From Omphiscola glabra (Eukaryota; Mollusca; Gastropoda; Lymnaeidae): a stretch of 64,000 nucleotides of DNA. Positions 1 to 11,871 of the stretch are shown here, one piece after another. Below the pieces are notes generated by a model. The model had not been told where the DNA came from. It ran no database searches and saw nothing but the letters and a program-made list of their open reading frames with translations. Every line of letters begins with the position of its first letter. Position 1 is the first letter of the stretch. Position numbers and translations under genes: made by a program. The stretch is taken from positions 34,415,736 to 34,479,735 of the forward strand of contig OZ024799.1 of assembly GCA_964017045.1 (NCBI GenBank), read 5' to 3'.

Positions 1-213
1 GTCGGAGTCCAACCTGTCACGTTGAATGAATGTGTCATAACATTATGTAGCATGTACACCAGTCGGAGTCCAACCTGTCACGTTGAATGAATGTGTCATA
101 ACACTATGTAGCATGTACACCAGTCGGAGTCCAACCTGTCACGTTGAATGAATTTGTCATAATACTATGTAGTATGTACACCAGTCGGAGTCCAACCACG
201 TTGAATGAATGTG
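1..213. repeat. 61-bp tandem repeat, 3.5 copies, cut by window edge
   Basis: Copies begin at 1, 62, 123 and 184, each opening GTCGGAGTCCAACC. The first three are nearly identical. The fourth loses a few bases after the opening and stops after about 30 bp. The array probably extends left of the window. Confidence 0.95.
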
Positions 214-1061
214 AGGGGATTAGGTCTGTTCCTGTACTTGATGATTTTTACAAGCCGAGGGGTGATGTTAGTATTTTGTTAGTCTGACCTTTGTTCGCGA
301 TAATGTGCTGAAAATACATGTTAACTTTATGCTAAGAAAACCAACAACTGATTATCCGTCGCTCTGAATGATGGATAAATCTCGATCCGCCTTTGATTCC
401 TGGAATGACGTAACCGACGGCGGCAACATGTATTCTAATGTCAGTGAAGTAGACTAATGATGACATTCCTAAATACTTGAATTGGAATCAGAGAAACGTG
501 TACGGATCTTATTATAAAGGTGTCACTTCGACACAGTCTCACATAAGCTAACCAGGCTTCTGACAACTTTGTTAAAGTTGAACATTAATGAAATTCAGGC
601 GTCCGTTGGACACAAAATGTACATTATATAAGTTAAAGGTATTTTGAAATATATACATAATATTTCTGTCAAATTAAAAAAAAAATTAATGGCCGGTCAC
701 TTGACCTTGCAAACTCATATAGATCACCTGCTGACCACGCGTATGCTTAAATGCAATCTGGACATTAGAATATTTACATGTCCGTACTCCAAAATGTCAG
801 GTCTAGTCCTACTGATTCGTGGTGACGGTTTGTCAAGTGTTTGGCAAGTGCAGGTCGAGCACAACCCGAGGGCGCTGGCTGTTGGTGCTGTGTTGACATT
901 CTCGTGTAAGTGAGACTGTTATGTCAGTTGCATCAGAGACAATAATCCCATCCACTGCTCATGTCACATGACGGGTTACGTGCTTCTCGTACAGTGGCCC
1001 AAACTTGGGACATTCCGGGACAGAAGACAACCTTCTCTTTCCGTCTTCGAGATGGCGCAAT
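214..1061. other. unique-looking non-coding stretch
   Basis: No repeat or recognisable element was seen. An open frame of 89 codons (644-913, +) has no recognisable domain and a near-random composition, so it is not called as a gene. Confidence 0.5.
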
Positions 1062-1362
1062 AGACGTCACTGGTACAGAGTACCTCAATGGTGCAGTAGT
1101 CCTCGGTGGTACAGAGTGCTTCAGTGGTGCAGTAGACTTCACTGTTACAGTAGACCTCAGTGGTACAGCAGACCTCAGTGGTACGGAGTACTTCTGTGCT
1201 CCAGTAGTCCTCAATGATTAGGTAGGCCTCAGTGGTACAGCGGACCTAATTGTACAATAGACTCAGTGATACAGTATACCTTAGTGGTACAGTAGACCTC
1301 AATGGTACAGTAGACCTCATTGGTACAGTGGACCTCAGTGGTAAAGCAGACCTCAGTGGTAA
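1062..1362. repeat. 18-bp minisatellite, about 16 copies
   Basis: The unit is close to GGTACAGTAGACCTCAGT with many substitutions. Because 18 is a multiple of three, frames stay open on both strands, which explains the low-complexity open frames here. Confidence 0.95.
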
Positions 1363-1800
1363 ATAATATAGGCACGATTTGTCAGAGTGAAAGCGGAACA
1401 CTTTAAATGTATCTCCCTTTATGAAAAATAGTTTTCTAATGTACAATTATGAGGATTTACTGGGTCATTTAACCAAATCATCATTTCTCTGGTTTTACAA
1501 TATCTTGTCAGTTAAGAATCCATTCATGTCAGAGAAGTGTTTTCGCTTGCTCTTGTTGATGTCTAACTGGTCAGGTCATCTCTGGTATACAGCCTATGAT
1601 CCAGAGCAGCTGATAGTGATAAGTTTGTAACAGTTATGTGTTATGAATGGATGTCAAATAGAAGCTTTTGGTCACAGGAGTATTTATAGATTAAAAGGAT
1701 ACGGGGTTTGACGCCATTGTCGGCACCTTGTGGGTGGTAATGTTCATATCTTAGAATAGCGAGATATGATGCCGTAATAAGGGGAGAGACTGCAAACAGG
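1363..1800. other. no recognisable feature
   Basis: AT-rich sequence between a minisatellite and a mini-hAT. A 69-codon open frame at 1421-1630 has no recognisable similarity. Confidence 0.4.
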
Positions 1801-1872
1801 CAGAGGCGTAGCTAGAGTGTTTGGCGCCCGGGTACATCTGTACCCCCCTGCACCCCCTACGCTACGCCTCTG
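1801..1872. mobile_element. 72-bp hAT-type MITE with target-site duplication
   Basis: Perfect 12-bp terminal inverted repeats, CAGAGGCGTAGC at 1801-1812 and GCTACGCCTCTG at 1861-1872, enclose a GC-rich core. The 8-bp flanks are CAAACAGG (1793-1800) and CAAACAGA (1873-1880), matching at 7 of 8 positions. An 8-bp duplication and CAG...CTG ends are typical of the hAT superfamily. The element is far too short to encode anything and must have moved in trans. The same kind of terminus occurs at 10041 and, as CAGTGGCGTAG, at 26472. Confidence 0.8.
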
Positions 1873-1942
1873 CAAACAGATTACTACTTCTCAGCTAAGT
1901 GCTATTTTTCAATTATCATTCTGTTCTTTTTGGTGTTTGTTC

Positions 1943-1971
1943 GCTGACGAAGGCTTCCTGTCGACACGTTC
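1943..1971 (+). repeat. dispersed stem motif, copy 1
   Basis: CTGACGAAGGCTTCCTGTCG is followed by an ACACGTTCG box. It is one of nine copies in the window sharing a CTGANGAAGGCT opening. In this copy the stem pairing is lost. A close relative lies at 46854. Confidence 0.6.
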
Positions 1972-2135
1972 GTTGTTTTGTTGCGTTCCTTTTTTCATGT
2001 TTGACCTTACTTTGTTGTACACATTTACTAGATACAATGCGCTATTTAATCTATGTCGTTTTTAATATTGACATCTTATGTTGATTTCTTGAACTGTAGC
2101 TAAGTAAGCGTTCTTCTATAATATTTATTCTAAAT

Positions 2136-2460
2136 CAGGGGTGGACAAACTCTTTGTGCGGAGGCCCACATTGACAAATGTAAAGCTATGGGGGGGGGGG
2201 GGGGGGGCATGTATATTCTGTCCAATTTTTTACATGTTCATAAACATTTCTCTATATTAAAATCGGTAAATTCGCATTTTAACATTACAACAAAAGCCGA
2301 CTGTTTAAAAAATAGAAAGTTCATCAAAAATGGTAAAACAAACATAACTGTTCATGAAATTATGTACAATTCCACACAAAAACTTTTTAAAAAGTTTTTT
2401 TTTTTAATTTCTAAATGCCTTCGGGGGCCGAATAATATCTGTTGACGGGTCGCATAGAGC
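2136..2460 (+). mobile_element. hAT-type MITE, 3' end missing
   Basis: Starts with CAGGGGTGGACAAACT followed by GTGCGGAGGCCCACATTGAC, and towards the right end shows GGGGGCCGAATAATATCTGT. This layout matches a widespread hAT-derived mini-element family with CAGGGGTGGGCAAACT ends. The expected right inverted repeat is absent, so no target duplication can be checked. A run of 18 G occupies 2190-2207. The open frame inside is a by-product. Confidence 0.65.
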
Positions 2461-2657
2461 ACATGTTCTATATCAACGAATGTACGCTCTGGGGAAAAGC
2501 AGAATTTCCCCCCCCCCTCAAAATACCATTAGGAGCCCTAGACACTTGCGCCCTACGTGCGGGCAAACTTTCTAGGCACATTTAGCACTGGCCAAATATC
2601 CAGCATCCTCACCGACGTAGGTTTCCCTCCTCATCTTTTCTTGCGATCAATACCCTC

Positions 2658-3090
2658 GGGGGACTCATCTGTCAACGCTATCTGGGAGCTCATCTGTCAA
2701 CGCTATCAGGGAGCTCAGCTGTCAACACTATCAGGGAGCTAATCTGTCAACACTATCAGGGAGCTTATCTGTCAACACTATCAGGGAGTTCATCTGTCAA
2801 CACTATTACGGAGCTCATCTGTCAACACTCTTACGGAGCTCATCTGTCAACACTCTTACGGAGCTCATCTGTCAACACTCTTACGGAGCTCATCTGTCAA
2901 CACTCTTACGGAGCTCATCTGTCAACACTCTTACGGAGCTCATCTGTCAACACTCTTACGGAGCTCATCTGTCAACACTCTTACGGAGCTCATCTGTCAA
3001 CACTCTTACGGAGCTCATCTGTCAACACTCTTACAGAGCTCATCTGTCAACACTCTTACGGAGCTCATCTGTCAACACTCTTACGGAGCT
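2658..3090. repeat. 25-bp minisatellite, about 17 copies
   Basis: Each unit starts GAGCTCATCTGTCAAC. Left copies carry GCTATCAGG variants, while the right ten or so are nearly identical with ACTCTTACG. This gradient suggests recent expansion on the right side. Confidence 0.95.
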
Positions 3091-3764
3091 AACAAAAATA
3101 AACCCTCAGACAGAGTTAATTAATAATGAACAATTAGAATGAGTCTTCTCTCTCTCTCAGTGAAAAAATGGCAACGCCCTAGTCTCCGTTTCTCGCACCC
3201 AGGCACCCTCCCCACCTCCTCTACTCAGTGCTTACACACATCCTGTAATCACGACCATCCTTTGCCATAATTACATTCATTACCACGGTACCGCCGTCCT
3301 AATTCACTGTATCACCCAGATGATCACGGACCGGCCCTCAGGCAGGCTGGGGGTTTTCCCCCCGCCTCAGCGCTGTCGCGTGAAAATGTCACGGTCTTCT
3401 CGTGGCAGACGCCACGCGCCCTTCCATGTGGTTACCTGGCCCCCAAGGCGGGAGCAAAAAAAAAGACCAAAAAAATTAATTTAAAAAAACGGCAGAGTTA
3501 GGCCCATTTAATCGTACAAGGTTATCTACCTTGATCAGAATATTCAACCTCTCAAATTGGTTTTTGATTTTTTTTAAATGTTTCGAGGGCGGTAATATGG
3601 GAGGGCGAAGGGGGCAACCACCATGGGCAACACTTTTGGGCTTGTGAGTGTATGTATTTGTGTTTGTGTGCTAGAGGTGCACCTTAAAAAATTTGCCTCG
3701 AAAGTCATTTAGTCGAGGTAAACCACTGAATGTATCAGCTTATTTATTCTGTGTTCGTAATAAC
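3091..3764. other. no recognisable feature
   Basis: Contains a pyrimidine-rich patch, a CTGGGGGTTTTCCCCCCG hairpin near 3348 and a poly-A patch near 3455. No coding or element signature was recognised. Confidence 0.4.
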
Positions 3765-4140
3765 AAAGGAATAAATAAGAAATAACAAAGGGGAAAAAAT
3801 GAATAACAAAGGAATAACAAAGAAATAACAAAGGAATAAAAATGAATAGCAAAAAAAAAAAAAAAAAGAATAACAAGGAAATAATAAAGGAATAACAAAT
3901 GAATAACAAGGAAATAACAGGAATAACAAAGGATAAAAAATGAATAACAATGGAATAACAAAGGAATAACAAGGAAATAACAAATGAATAACAAGGAAAT
4001 AACAGGAATAACAAAGGGTAAACAAAGGAATAACAAGGAAATAACAAAGGAATAACAAGGAAATAACAAAGGAATAACAAAGGAATAACAATGGAATAAC
4101 AAAGACACAATAAAGGAATAACAAAGAAATAACAAAAGAA
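3765..4140. repeat. 11-bp A-rich minisatellite (AATAACAAAGG)
   Basis: About 30 degenerate copies with a period of 10-12 bp. The minus-strand open frames rich in Leu, Phe, Cys and Tyr that cover it look like membrane proteins but are only the repeat read as codons. Confidence 0.95.
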
Positions 4141-4450
4141 CGAACAACAATAACAAACAAATCCCCGCCCCTCATACACACACACACACAATGGAATGCG
4201 CCCCCCCCCCCCCCGTAGTCTAAAAGAATAGTTACGCCAATAGTAATACAGTGACTACATTCAGAATTCAAGGATCCAGAACACTGTTTGCTCCACACAG
4301 AGACAGCGTTGACGCACCGCAAGGAGAGATTGAAATGGCTTCTCCAGCATCCTGTTTACGTTGTCAACGGCCACCATCGCAGCTATTTTTACCATCTTCT
4401 GTGGCTTTCTGACAAGATGGTCGCGAGTAGACAGTTGTCATCGTCTAGAT
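4141..4450. other. no gene; short CA run and a poly-C tract
   Basis: A short CA run at about 4176-4190 and 14 consecutive C at 4201-4214 are followed by unremarkable sequence up to the next element. Confidence 0.5.
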
Positions 4451-5271
4451 CAGTGATTCCCAAATTGGTCTATATCGACCCCCCGGGGTCGACGATAACT
4501 TGCAAGGGGTCTATGTCAGCGAAAAAAAAATGGGGGTTCATGAAATGAAAATGTGGGTCAACGATAGTGGATCTTATGTAAGCAGGTTGTGACTTCTATA
4601 TTGGCTTTCCATGAATGGAATAATCCACATACACAGATAGTATCTATTTACTTACATAATAATATTACCTTTTAATATAAAAGCATAAATCTTCCTACAT
4701 AAATTATAAAAGTACCAATAAAGTAAAAATTTTAAAAACAAAATGTTCATGAATCGTGATGAAGAATCATATTAAAATATAAGTTAAAGGGTATATTTTC
4801 TGATATATGAAACTCTTTAAGAAATGTTATAAACGAGCAGTTTCACACAGCTCTGCCCGCTTAAGTTTTTATTTTCTCTGCGTGTAAAGTTTTATTTTGT
4901 AAAAATAAATTATCTTTCTAAAGGAAAAAATTTATTACGAAAGCATCAGGTTAATCCCTCACACCAAAAGCATTTATTTGTTGCCTAGTTATTTTATGTA
5001 TCAGAAAGTAAATTTTAATTTGGTTCATTTTAATTTGAATTTAATCAATAAATGTTTAAAACTTAACATGTTTTTTAAAAAAGTTATTCATTCTACACTT
5101 CACTACAGTTATAACTTTAAATCTTTCAAAGTGCGTAGCACTATACCGCCTGTCAAAAATACATTTGAAGTTAATGAATTTGCAAAAAATCAATATCAGG
5201 TAAGCAGGGGGTCTACCCTAAACCGAAAAACATGGCAAGGGGTCCACGAGACAAAAAAGTTTGGGGACCTC
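4451..5271. mobile_element. decayed hAT-like element
   Basis: The left end CAGTGATTCCCAAATTGG resembles the common hAT terminus CAGTGGTTCCCAAACTT. The right end AAAGTTTGGGGACCTCT reads as its degenerate inverse. Just inside each end are GGGGTC-rich blocks (GGGGTCGACGATAAC on the left, CAAGGGGTCCACGAG on the right). No clear target duplication remains. The 100-codon open frame at 4978-5280 has no recognisable transposase motif. Confidence 0.5.
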
Positions 5272-5370
5272 TTTTTTTAATTATTTGATTCGTATGAAAC
5301 AATCTTTTCAATGACGCAAAATTCGTCAGTTTAGTTATCTATGTTGGTACAAGAGGATAGCATGAGATTG

Positions 5371-5576
5371 GTAACTTGCCTGTTACAAAGAGCTGTGTAA
5401 CTTGTATGTTACAAAGAGCTGTATAACTTGTCTGTTACAATGAGCTGTGTAACGTGTCTGTTGCAATGAGCTGTGTAACATGTCTGTTACAATGAGCTGT
5501 ATAACTTGTCTGTTACAATGAGCTGTGTAACTTGTCCGTTGCAATGAGCTGTGTCATTTGTCTGTTACAGCGAGTC
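5371..5576. repeat. 26-bp minisatellite, 8 copies
   Basis: The unit contains GTAACTTGTCTGTTACAA followed by AGCTGT. GTAAC and GTTAC within each unit form a small inverted repeat. Confidence 0.95.
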
Positions 5577-6741
5577 AGTGTTTGGGAGTCACGGGTGAGA
5601 AAGTCAAGGGTCGCCCCAGGCGTCAAAAACTTCAGCTACACCACCGTACGTCCTTAATGGAAACATAGTTTTGCCCAATCTTAGACCGGTCGCAAAATGG
5701 CGGATCGGAAGCGTGAGTGAATAAACAAACACGTGTTTGCTGCTACGTCATCTTTGATTGGTGGAACTGGAAACACGATATCGTAATTTAAACAAAAACA
5801 TTACTCTCTTCATAGATAAGTTGTCTCCCTCTTTAATCGTCTATAAAGTAAGCAAGGGAAACAAGCTAGGCGGCTAAACTTTGCCCCTGTAATAAATAAT
5901 CTCATTTCAACCAGACACAACATTGGCCGAGTCCCGTGTTTACTTGAAATATATCCCACTCAACGCTGGAGCTTCTGTTATGAGGTATCCGTTACCATGG
6001 AAATAAACAAACTTGTATCACTGAGCCGTGGCGATAAATTTATAAAGTAGTGCATGTTAATTACATAATCGATAAACGAAATTATATATTTTTTAAATTA
6101 AGGACTGATTCAATCTGTGTGAAGGAAATGGAACAAGTATGTGGAAGATTGAATCAAAACACAGGACAATAAGTATGAACGTTTGGGCTAAGAGCCTTCC
6201 TCGGACATTGCATATATTTACAATGACGTATTGATAAGATGTTATATAGCAAGTTGAAAACGTAATTTGATGGTCCAGCGTATAACTTTCAAAGATTCAT
6301 TTAATTTCGACTGATTAAAAAAACGTTATCGTTATATACGTCCATGGTATCTATATGATAGTGATCTTAGCTAGATAGTATTGTATACACAACAATTATA
6401 CGTGGAATGTCCGAACATATAGTGAGCTCAAATCATCATTACAGCTACACATATGGTCATTTCAGGAATGTTACGGATACGGAAAGGACAAGCGTCCCGT
6501 TCTGTTCTCTAACTGCCCCGCCTCACCCCACTTCTCCCCTTTCAATGTACTCTTCCACCACAACCATGAGCACAGTTCTCCCACCTCCTGTGGTTGTGAC
6601 CAACGCTGCTTCGACTCACTTCTTTATTTAGTTTAGTCTTAAACACGTACAACCTAAGCATTGAGAGCTCGACACACACACAAATAACACAGAACATCTA
6701 GGTCATCCATTTGTGTTACCTACTAGCTGTATGACAATTAA
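5577..6741. other. no gene recognised
   Basis: Mixed-composition sequence. Apart from the stem motif at 6178-6204 nothing is recognisable. The 74-codon open frame at 6407-6631 ends in a low-complexity Ser/Thr/Pro stretch and has no domain I know. Confidence 0.4.
6178..6204 (-). repeat. dispersed stem motif, minus strand
   Basis: On the minus strand it reads CCGAGGAAGGCTCTTAGCCC then AAACGTTC. GGCT and AGCC can pair around a three-base loop, and the AAACG box is closest to a presumed ancestral form. Confidence 0.6.
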
Positions 6742-7078
6742 AGGATGCATCTATATGTGTAGAGGTTCATATTGAAAAGTTCAGATAGATGCATATATCT
6801 ATATGTGGAGAATGATCCTATTGAAAAGTTCAAATAGATGCATATATCTATATGTGCTGACTGATCCTATTGAAAAGTTCAAATATATGCATATATCTAT
6901 ATGTGCTGATTGATCCTATTGAAAAGTTCAAATAGATGCATATATCTATATGTGGAGAATGATCCTATTGAAAAGTTCAAATAGATGCATATATCTATAT
7001 GTGCTGAATGATCCTATTGAAAAGTTCAAATAGATGCATATATCTATATGTGCTGACTGATCCTATTGAAAGGTCAAA
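6742..7078. repeat. 49-bp minisatellite, 7 copies
   Basis: Units begin AGATGCATATATCTATATGT and end in TATTGAAAAGTTCAAAT. Two alternating middle variants (GGAGAATGATCC and GCTGACTGATCC) suggest a partial dimer structure. The AT-rich ATGCATATATCTATATG core is quasi-palindromic. Confidence 0.95.
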
Positions 7079-7192
7079 TCCTATTTAAAATGCCTTGCAA
7101 TCCTCTGTCGATCCTTGATCCGTCATTGTCTGGAGATGTGAGATGCAGAGGGTCCTTGAGATACACTTTTAGAACCGCATGGAGTGGATCAG

Positions 7193-7440
7193 TCAGGTGG
7201 GATTACCCCTCCCCTTCCAACCATGATAAAAAAACAGGTGTATGCAATCGGTCAATGTTGTTGCTGATAAGGATTTTTCATTTTTTTCCCCAGTGCAGGT
7301 TGTTCTGGTAGGCGATGACGTAAACGGAAGTGCCCCCCTGGGTACACTTCTAAGTGGATTTGTCTGTGAGACAAACGGAATCACAAGGTCTTCAATTTCT
7401 TTGGGAGTGTCCACAAAGTTGTTCCGTGACATTTTGATAT
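7193..7440 (-). other. weak candidate exon or pseudo-exon
   Basis: A minus-strand frame with mixed, non-repetitive amino-acid use, opening MSRNNFVDTPKEIEDLVIPF. It is one of very few frames here not explained by a tandem repeat or element. The frame starts just after a stop and an upstream AG (TTTTCTAG). No family was recognised and no downstream partner exon was found. It may well be chance. Confidence 0.15.
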
Positions 7441-7471
7441 TTGCCCACTCCAGGAGGATTTAACTAGAAAA

Positions 7472-7818
7472 TATTGTATGTGTGGATATAATGTATGAGT
7501 GGTCATATTGTATGTGTGGATATAATGTATGAGTGGTCATGTTGTATGTGTGGATATAATGTATGGGTGGTCATATTGTATGTGTGGATATAATGTATGG
7601 GTGGTCATATTGTATGTGTGGATATAATGTATGGGTGGTCATATTGTATGTGTGGATATAATGTATGGGTGGTCATATTGTATGTGTGGATATAATGTAT
7701 GGGTGGTCATATTGTATGTATGGACACATTGTATGGCTGGACACATTTCATGTGTGGTCACATTGTATGGGTTGACATAGTGTATATGTGGACACTGTGT
7801 ATGGGTGGACATATATAG
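7472..7818. repeat. 34-bp minisatellite, about 10 copies
   Basis: The unit contains TTGTATGTGTGGATATAATG and ends GGGTGGTCAT. The last copies (7730-7818) degrade into GGACACATTGTATGG variants. Confidence 0.95.
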
Positions 7819-8011
7819 GTGGACTGATAAAATAGTCTATAATAACACTAAATTGTTTACGTAGGGCCCATGCCAAAGACCACATAGCACTACATTTTAA
7901 AAGACACAAAATCAAAGTTAAATATAACAGGTTGTGTCTTTACTGCAAGTCCAATCAATTTCTTATAATACTTGCTTGACTACGTGCAGCACTAGAAGGA
8001 TGTATTAAATT

Positions 8012-8085
8012 GTGCCCCTTTTGATATGATTGCGTCCCTTTTGAGATGATTGCGTCCCTTTTGAGATGATTGCGTCCCTTTTGAT
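8012..8085. repeat. 20-bp tandem repeat, about 4 copies
   Basis: The unit is GATTGCGTCCCTTTTGAGAT, and the first copy is diverged. About 30 bp to the right lies TTATATAGCGC, a short motif seen again at about 56252. Confidence 0.9.
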
Positions 8086-8644
8086 GCTACTGATTTTCTA
8101 CTGAATTAATCAGATTATATAGCGCACTGTGTTTCTGTGGTTGTAATCGAACGTAAAGCTAAAAAATATTTTTGCACTCTTAGTGTGTGAAAACTATGGA
8201 ATTTCCACCAAAATGTAATTCTACACGAGTACTGAACTAGTACAATATGGGAAGTGCGTAAAACTGTTTACTCCCTGAACTCCACCATCCCGTGCACTAC
8301 TGAATATGAAAAAATATGGAGCATTGATGTCAGACTACACATTTTTCTGTTGAACTGTTATGTCTCTCCTCTACTAACCCTTTAGTCTAACAACAGGTTA
8401 CACCAGTAATTATACTGTTTTGGTGCTGTTACCATTGATTTATTATAAGATGATGAAAAGCAGTACTGAGAACAAAATATACATCTACATAAATATATAA
8501 ATGCGTTTCAAGAATCATTGGACGATTCTGGCCCAAGATCAATCTCCCGGTGTAAACTGAGACGCTGGTGTGGAGTAACCAAAGCAGGTAACGTATAAGC
8601 TGTCGCTGGTGGTGACTTATGTGTAGAATGCTACACGGTAACTT
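8086..8644. other. no recognisable feature
   Basis: AT-rich sequence. An 82-codon minus-strand frame (8429-8677) has no recognisable domain and runs into the adjacent repeat. Confidence 0.4.
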
Positions 8645-8728
8645 ATAGACGCAGACATCTACAATAGAGGCAGACATCTCCTATAGACGCAGACATCTCC
8701 GATAGAGGCAGACATCTCCAATAGAAGA
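8645..8728. repeat. 19-bp tandem repeat, about 4 copies
   Basis: The unit is close to ATAGACGCAGACATCTCC plus one base, with GACGC and GAGGC versions alternating. Confidence 0.9.
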
Positions 8729-9156
8729 AGAATGGCATTGGACAAAGAATTAGAAAATACGCTTGTCTTCCCCTGATGTACGCTACTTAATGTTTATGTT
8801 TGGGGAAACAGGCGACGTCAGCGGAAATTGAGAGCGTCGGTTGTTTCCTTTCTCATTTATAAAACTTTGTGAAAATAAAAGCGTTGCAATTTACAGTCAT
8901 CTCTGAACACCTTCTGTGAAGTCGGAGATCGATCAACTAACCCGCATGTCAGAATGAGGTTGTTTACTCCGTTTTCGGTTATGTAAGGAGAGATATGAAA
9001 ATAATCACGACACAGACAATCATACAATTTATTTTGTAGGAGCTATTTCCCTTTATTTAATCTGGAAGAGAAGCAATTGTTGTCAGCTCCGATTGAAAAG
9101 ATCAGAATCCAATTATTTCCGCTTCAGTGGTCTCCCCCTGAGTGGCCTCGACATAT
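8729..9156. other. no recognisable feature
   Basis: Unremarkable sequence between two short tandem repeats, with no coding signature. Confidence 0.4.
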
Positions 9157-9200
9157 GCTTTATACTTAATGCTTTATACTTTATGATTTATACTTTATGT
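9157..9200. repeat. 14-bp tandem repeat, 3 copies
   Basis: Three versions of GCTTTATACTTTAT in a row. Confidence 0.8.
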
Positions 9201-10409
9201 AGTCGAAGCGCGTTATCCTTCACCGGTTTTTATTATTATCATTAATATTTAATCTTTATTCATGAAAATTTAAATGCCTAGCTAAAGTTTAAATACACAA
9301 ACTTTTTACAATTTCCCCCCCCCTCCCCCCACACACACACACAAATAATTTTAAAAAATAATCATAATGTTAGTAAATTGTAATGAAATTAAATTTGGAT
9401 TTTTAAATTTTTTTTTTAAAAATGTCATTGTTTTCTCAAAGTCTTGACCAAACTTCAATTTTTAACGCAACTCGTTTAAGGGTAGCGAATTTATTTTTAT
9501 GACATCCGGGCACAGGGGGAACCATCTTGGCTGCAATGTAATCATCTTATGTCAACGATTTCTTCAATCCGGGGACTTTGATGGGACAATAATGAAAGGC
9601 GTGGCTGCGAGTGTCGGAGTTGGAACTCATCACCTGTCGGACATGTTGGAAGCTAAGGGGCTGTATCCAGGGCTAGAAATATAATACAGAGTTGCCGTGG
9701 TTGGGGCCCAGCGATCGGGATTGATCCTCATCCCTAACCCTAACACCCGACCCCCCAACACTGTCCCTAAATTAGCCAGGATATAAATGTAAAATTTCGC
9801 TGCTTCCAATATAGATCAGTTTATCTTATCTCTATTATCTAGTTTCGTGGGATGCTAAAGTTAAGAGTCTTGCTCTCTATTCATGTTTAAAATGTTTTTA
9901 AATCTCGCTTTAAAGTTATGAGCACATATAATTGCCATTTAGTTTTCATATTTTTTTAGCTTAGATGCATTTTTTTTTCAAAGTGATTTCTGTTTTGTGG
10001 ATGGCAGCAGACTAAACATGGGGGAAGGGGAGGGGTTACACAGAGGCGTAATTATCAGATGGTAGGGGGGAGAAAGTGTCGTGACATGGGCCCCTCAAGT
10101 CTGTGGTCTGACGACTAACTTCTATTTACCATTCTACATTCTTTTTACAACCCACATCGCGGGACCACTCACTCCAGTTCTCCAGCCAATATTCAAACAT
10201 TTAAGTTCAAACACGCACAGTCATACAACATGATACACAACACAGGACCTGATAAGGTCACATAGTGCAATCGATGCCCACTACAACTATAATGGTCAGT
10301 CACTCAAACTGTCAAAGTCCCCCTTTAAAGAACGCAGAGTGTACCCCATCGAAAATTCAGTCTCTTCCATCTAAATATCCGAAACGCATCTTATAGGTAA
10401 GGACGGATT
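9201..10409. other. no gene; poly-T patches and one hAT-like terminus
   Basis: T-rich stretches lie near 9300-9420 and 9950-9975. CCCTAACCCTAA occurs near 9735, only two telomere-type units. CAGAGGCGTAATTATCAG at 10041 resembles the hAT termini elsewhere, but no partner end was found. Confidence 0.4.
10041..10100. mobile_element. solitary hAT-like terminus
   Basis: CAGAGGCGTAATTATCAG is followed by a G-rich run. It matches the first ten bases of the terminus at 1801. Without a second end or target duplication this is only a probable fragment. Confidence 0.3.
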
Positions 10410-10709
10410 CTATTGCCCCTACTGCCCCTATTGTCCCTATTGCCCCTACTGTCCCTATTGCCCCTATTTCCCTATTGCCCCTACTGTCCCTATTGCCCCT
10501 ATTGCCCCTACTGACACTATTTCCCATATTGCCCCGACTGCCCTTGTTCCCCCTATTGTCCCTATTGCCCATATTGCCCCTATTGCCCCTAACGACCCTA
10601 TTTCCCATATTGCCCTGACTGCCCCAATCGCCCCTACTGCCCCTGTCGCCGCTACAGCTCCTATTGCCGCTACATCCCTTATTGCCGCTACTGCCCTTAT
10701 TGCCCCTAT
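10410..10709. repeat. 9-bp minisatellite (ATTGCCCCT), about 33 copies
   Basis: Period of nine with frequent ACTGCCCCT and ATTGTCCCT variants. Read on the minus strand it gives Gly-X-Y-like triplets that imitate collagen. The pattern follows from the 9-bp period, and no signal peptide or flanking coding sequence supports a gene. Confidence 0.95.
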
Positions 10710-11351
10710 AATCATATATAACATATATATCTCCCCTACGTCCTTGGATACACCACTGCACGAGACCGCGTATGTTTTCTATGACAATATTGATGAACAA
10801 AGCACAAACCCAAACTAAAGGTACGACAAACGCATGTGGTTCTAAAGAATGACAAACACACATTTAACGGTGTGACCCGCCAGCAGGTCAGGTCAACGTG
10901 ACTTTCTCACATAGGCTGATTAGTTGTCGGATTGGTGGTGTTTGGAGGTAAGGTGGGGCGGCATGGTGTGCACCAAAAGATTATAGAATAGAGAGTCAAT
11001 GTTTGGCAACAGTCGACGAGACTTTCAACAGGTCATATTGACCACATAAGACAGGCCGTGAGCTTCTCTGAAGATGTAAGTAGTTTTAGGAGAGGGGGGG
11101 GGGGCATTCTCTTCAAGCCTATTAGTGGGGAATATAGTATAACAAACGTGGGTCTTTTGAGTAATGGTGCGCTGGATAAGAGTCTGGCTAGAGTCTGGGT
11201 GAAGTCTTGCTGGAGTCTGGCTGGACTAAGGTGGAACATTTTTGACGACGAATTTGTTAAGCGGGTAATTAATGTGATATTTGGAGCTATCTTCTTTATT
11301 TATTAGAAATTCATTGAACTCATTCTACATTTTAAATAATGTAGTTATTCC

Positions 11352-11352
<1 letters not shown>
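10710..11352. other. no recognisable feature
   Basis: Contains a G9 run near 11094. Overlapping open frames of 68 and 82 codons occur on opposite strands at 11033-11306, and neither is recognisable. Confidence 0.4.

Positions 11353-11391
<39 letters not shown>
11353..11391. repeat. (TA)n microsatellite
   Basis: About 19 uninterrupted TA dinucleotides. Confidence 0.95.
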
Positions 11392-11398
<7 letters not shown>

Positions 11399-11667
11399 CC
11401 ATACCTACATATAATGGAGCTTAAAGTTATCACTATTGTGTTGTTATGACGCGAATAACAAAGATAACATAAGGTGAACTTTTAGGGAAAAGTGGGAAAT
11501 AAATCACTTATGTAAACTCGACTTAATCTGAGGATTAATTAGACCAGAAACATGTATGCATACACTAAGAATCTTAGAGTACAGCATAGGGTCACAGAGA
11601 ACTTTGTCTTGATTAATTTATCGATTAGTTCAATATATTTTGTAAATGTTCATGACTCCTTTCACTC

Positions 11668-11683
11668 TCTATATCTCTCTCTA

Positions 11684-11727
<44 letters not shown>

Positions 11728-11728
11728 G

Positions 11729-11766
<38 letters not shown>

Positions 11767-11769
11767 TTA

Positions 11770-11807
<38 letters not shown>

Positions 11808-11828
11808 CTATCTATCTCTCTCTCTCTA

Positions 11829-11871
<43 letters not shown>

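Noticed and set aside
3709..4322. Minus-strand frames resembling multi-pass membrane proteins
   Set aside because: Three overlapping frames give the same Leu/Phe/Tyr/Cys repeat from an 11-bp A-rich array.
9730..9755. Telomere-type CCCTAACCCTAA
   Set aside because: Only two units; chance is sufficient.
10357..10863. Minus-strand frame resembling collagen Gly-X-Y repeats
   Set aside because: It coincides with a 9-bp DNA repeat and has no signal peptide or flanking domain; the pattern follows from the repeat period.
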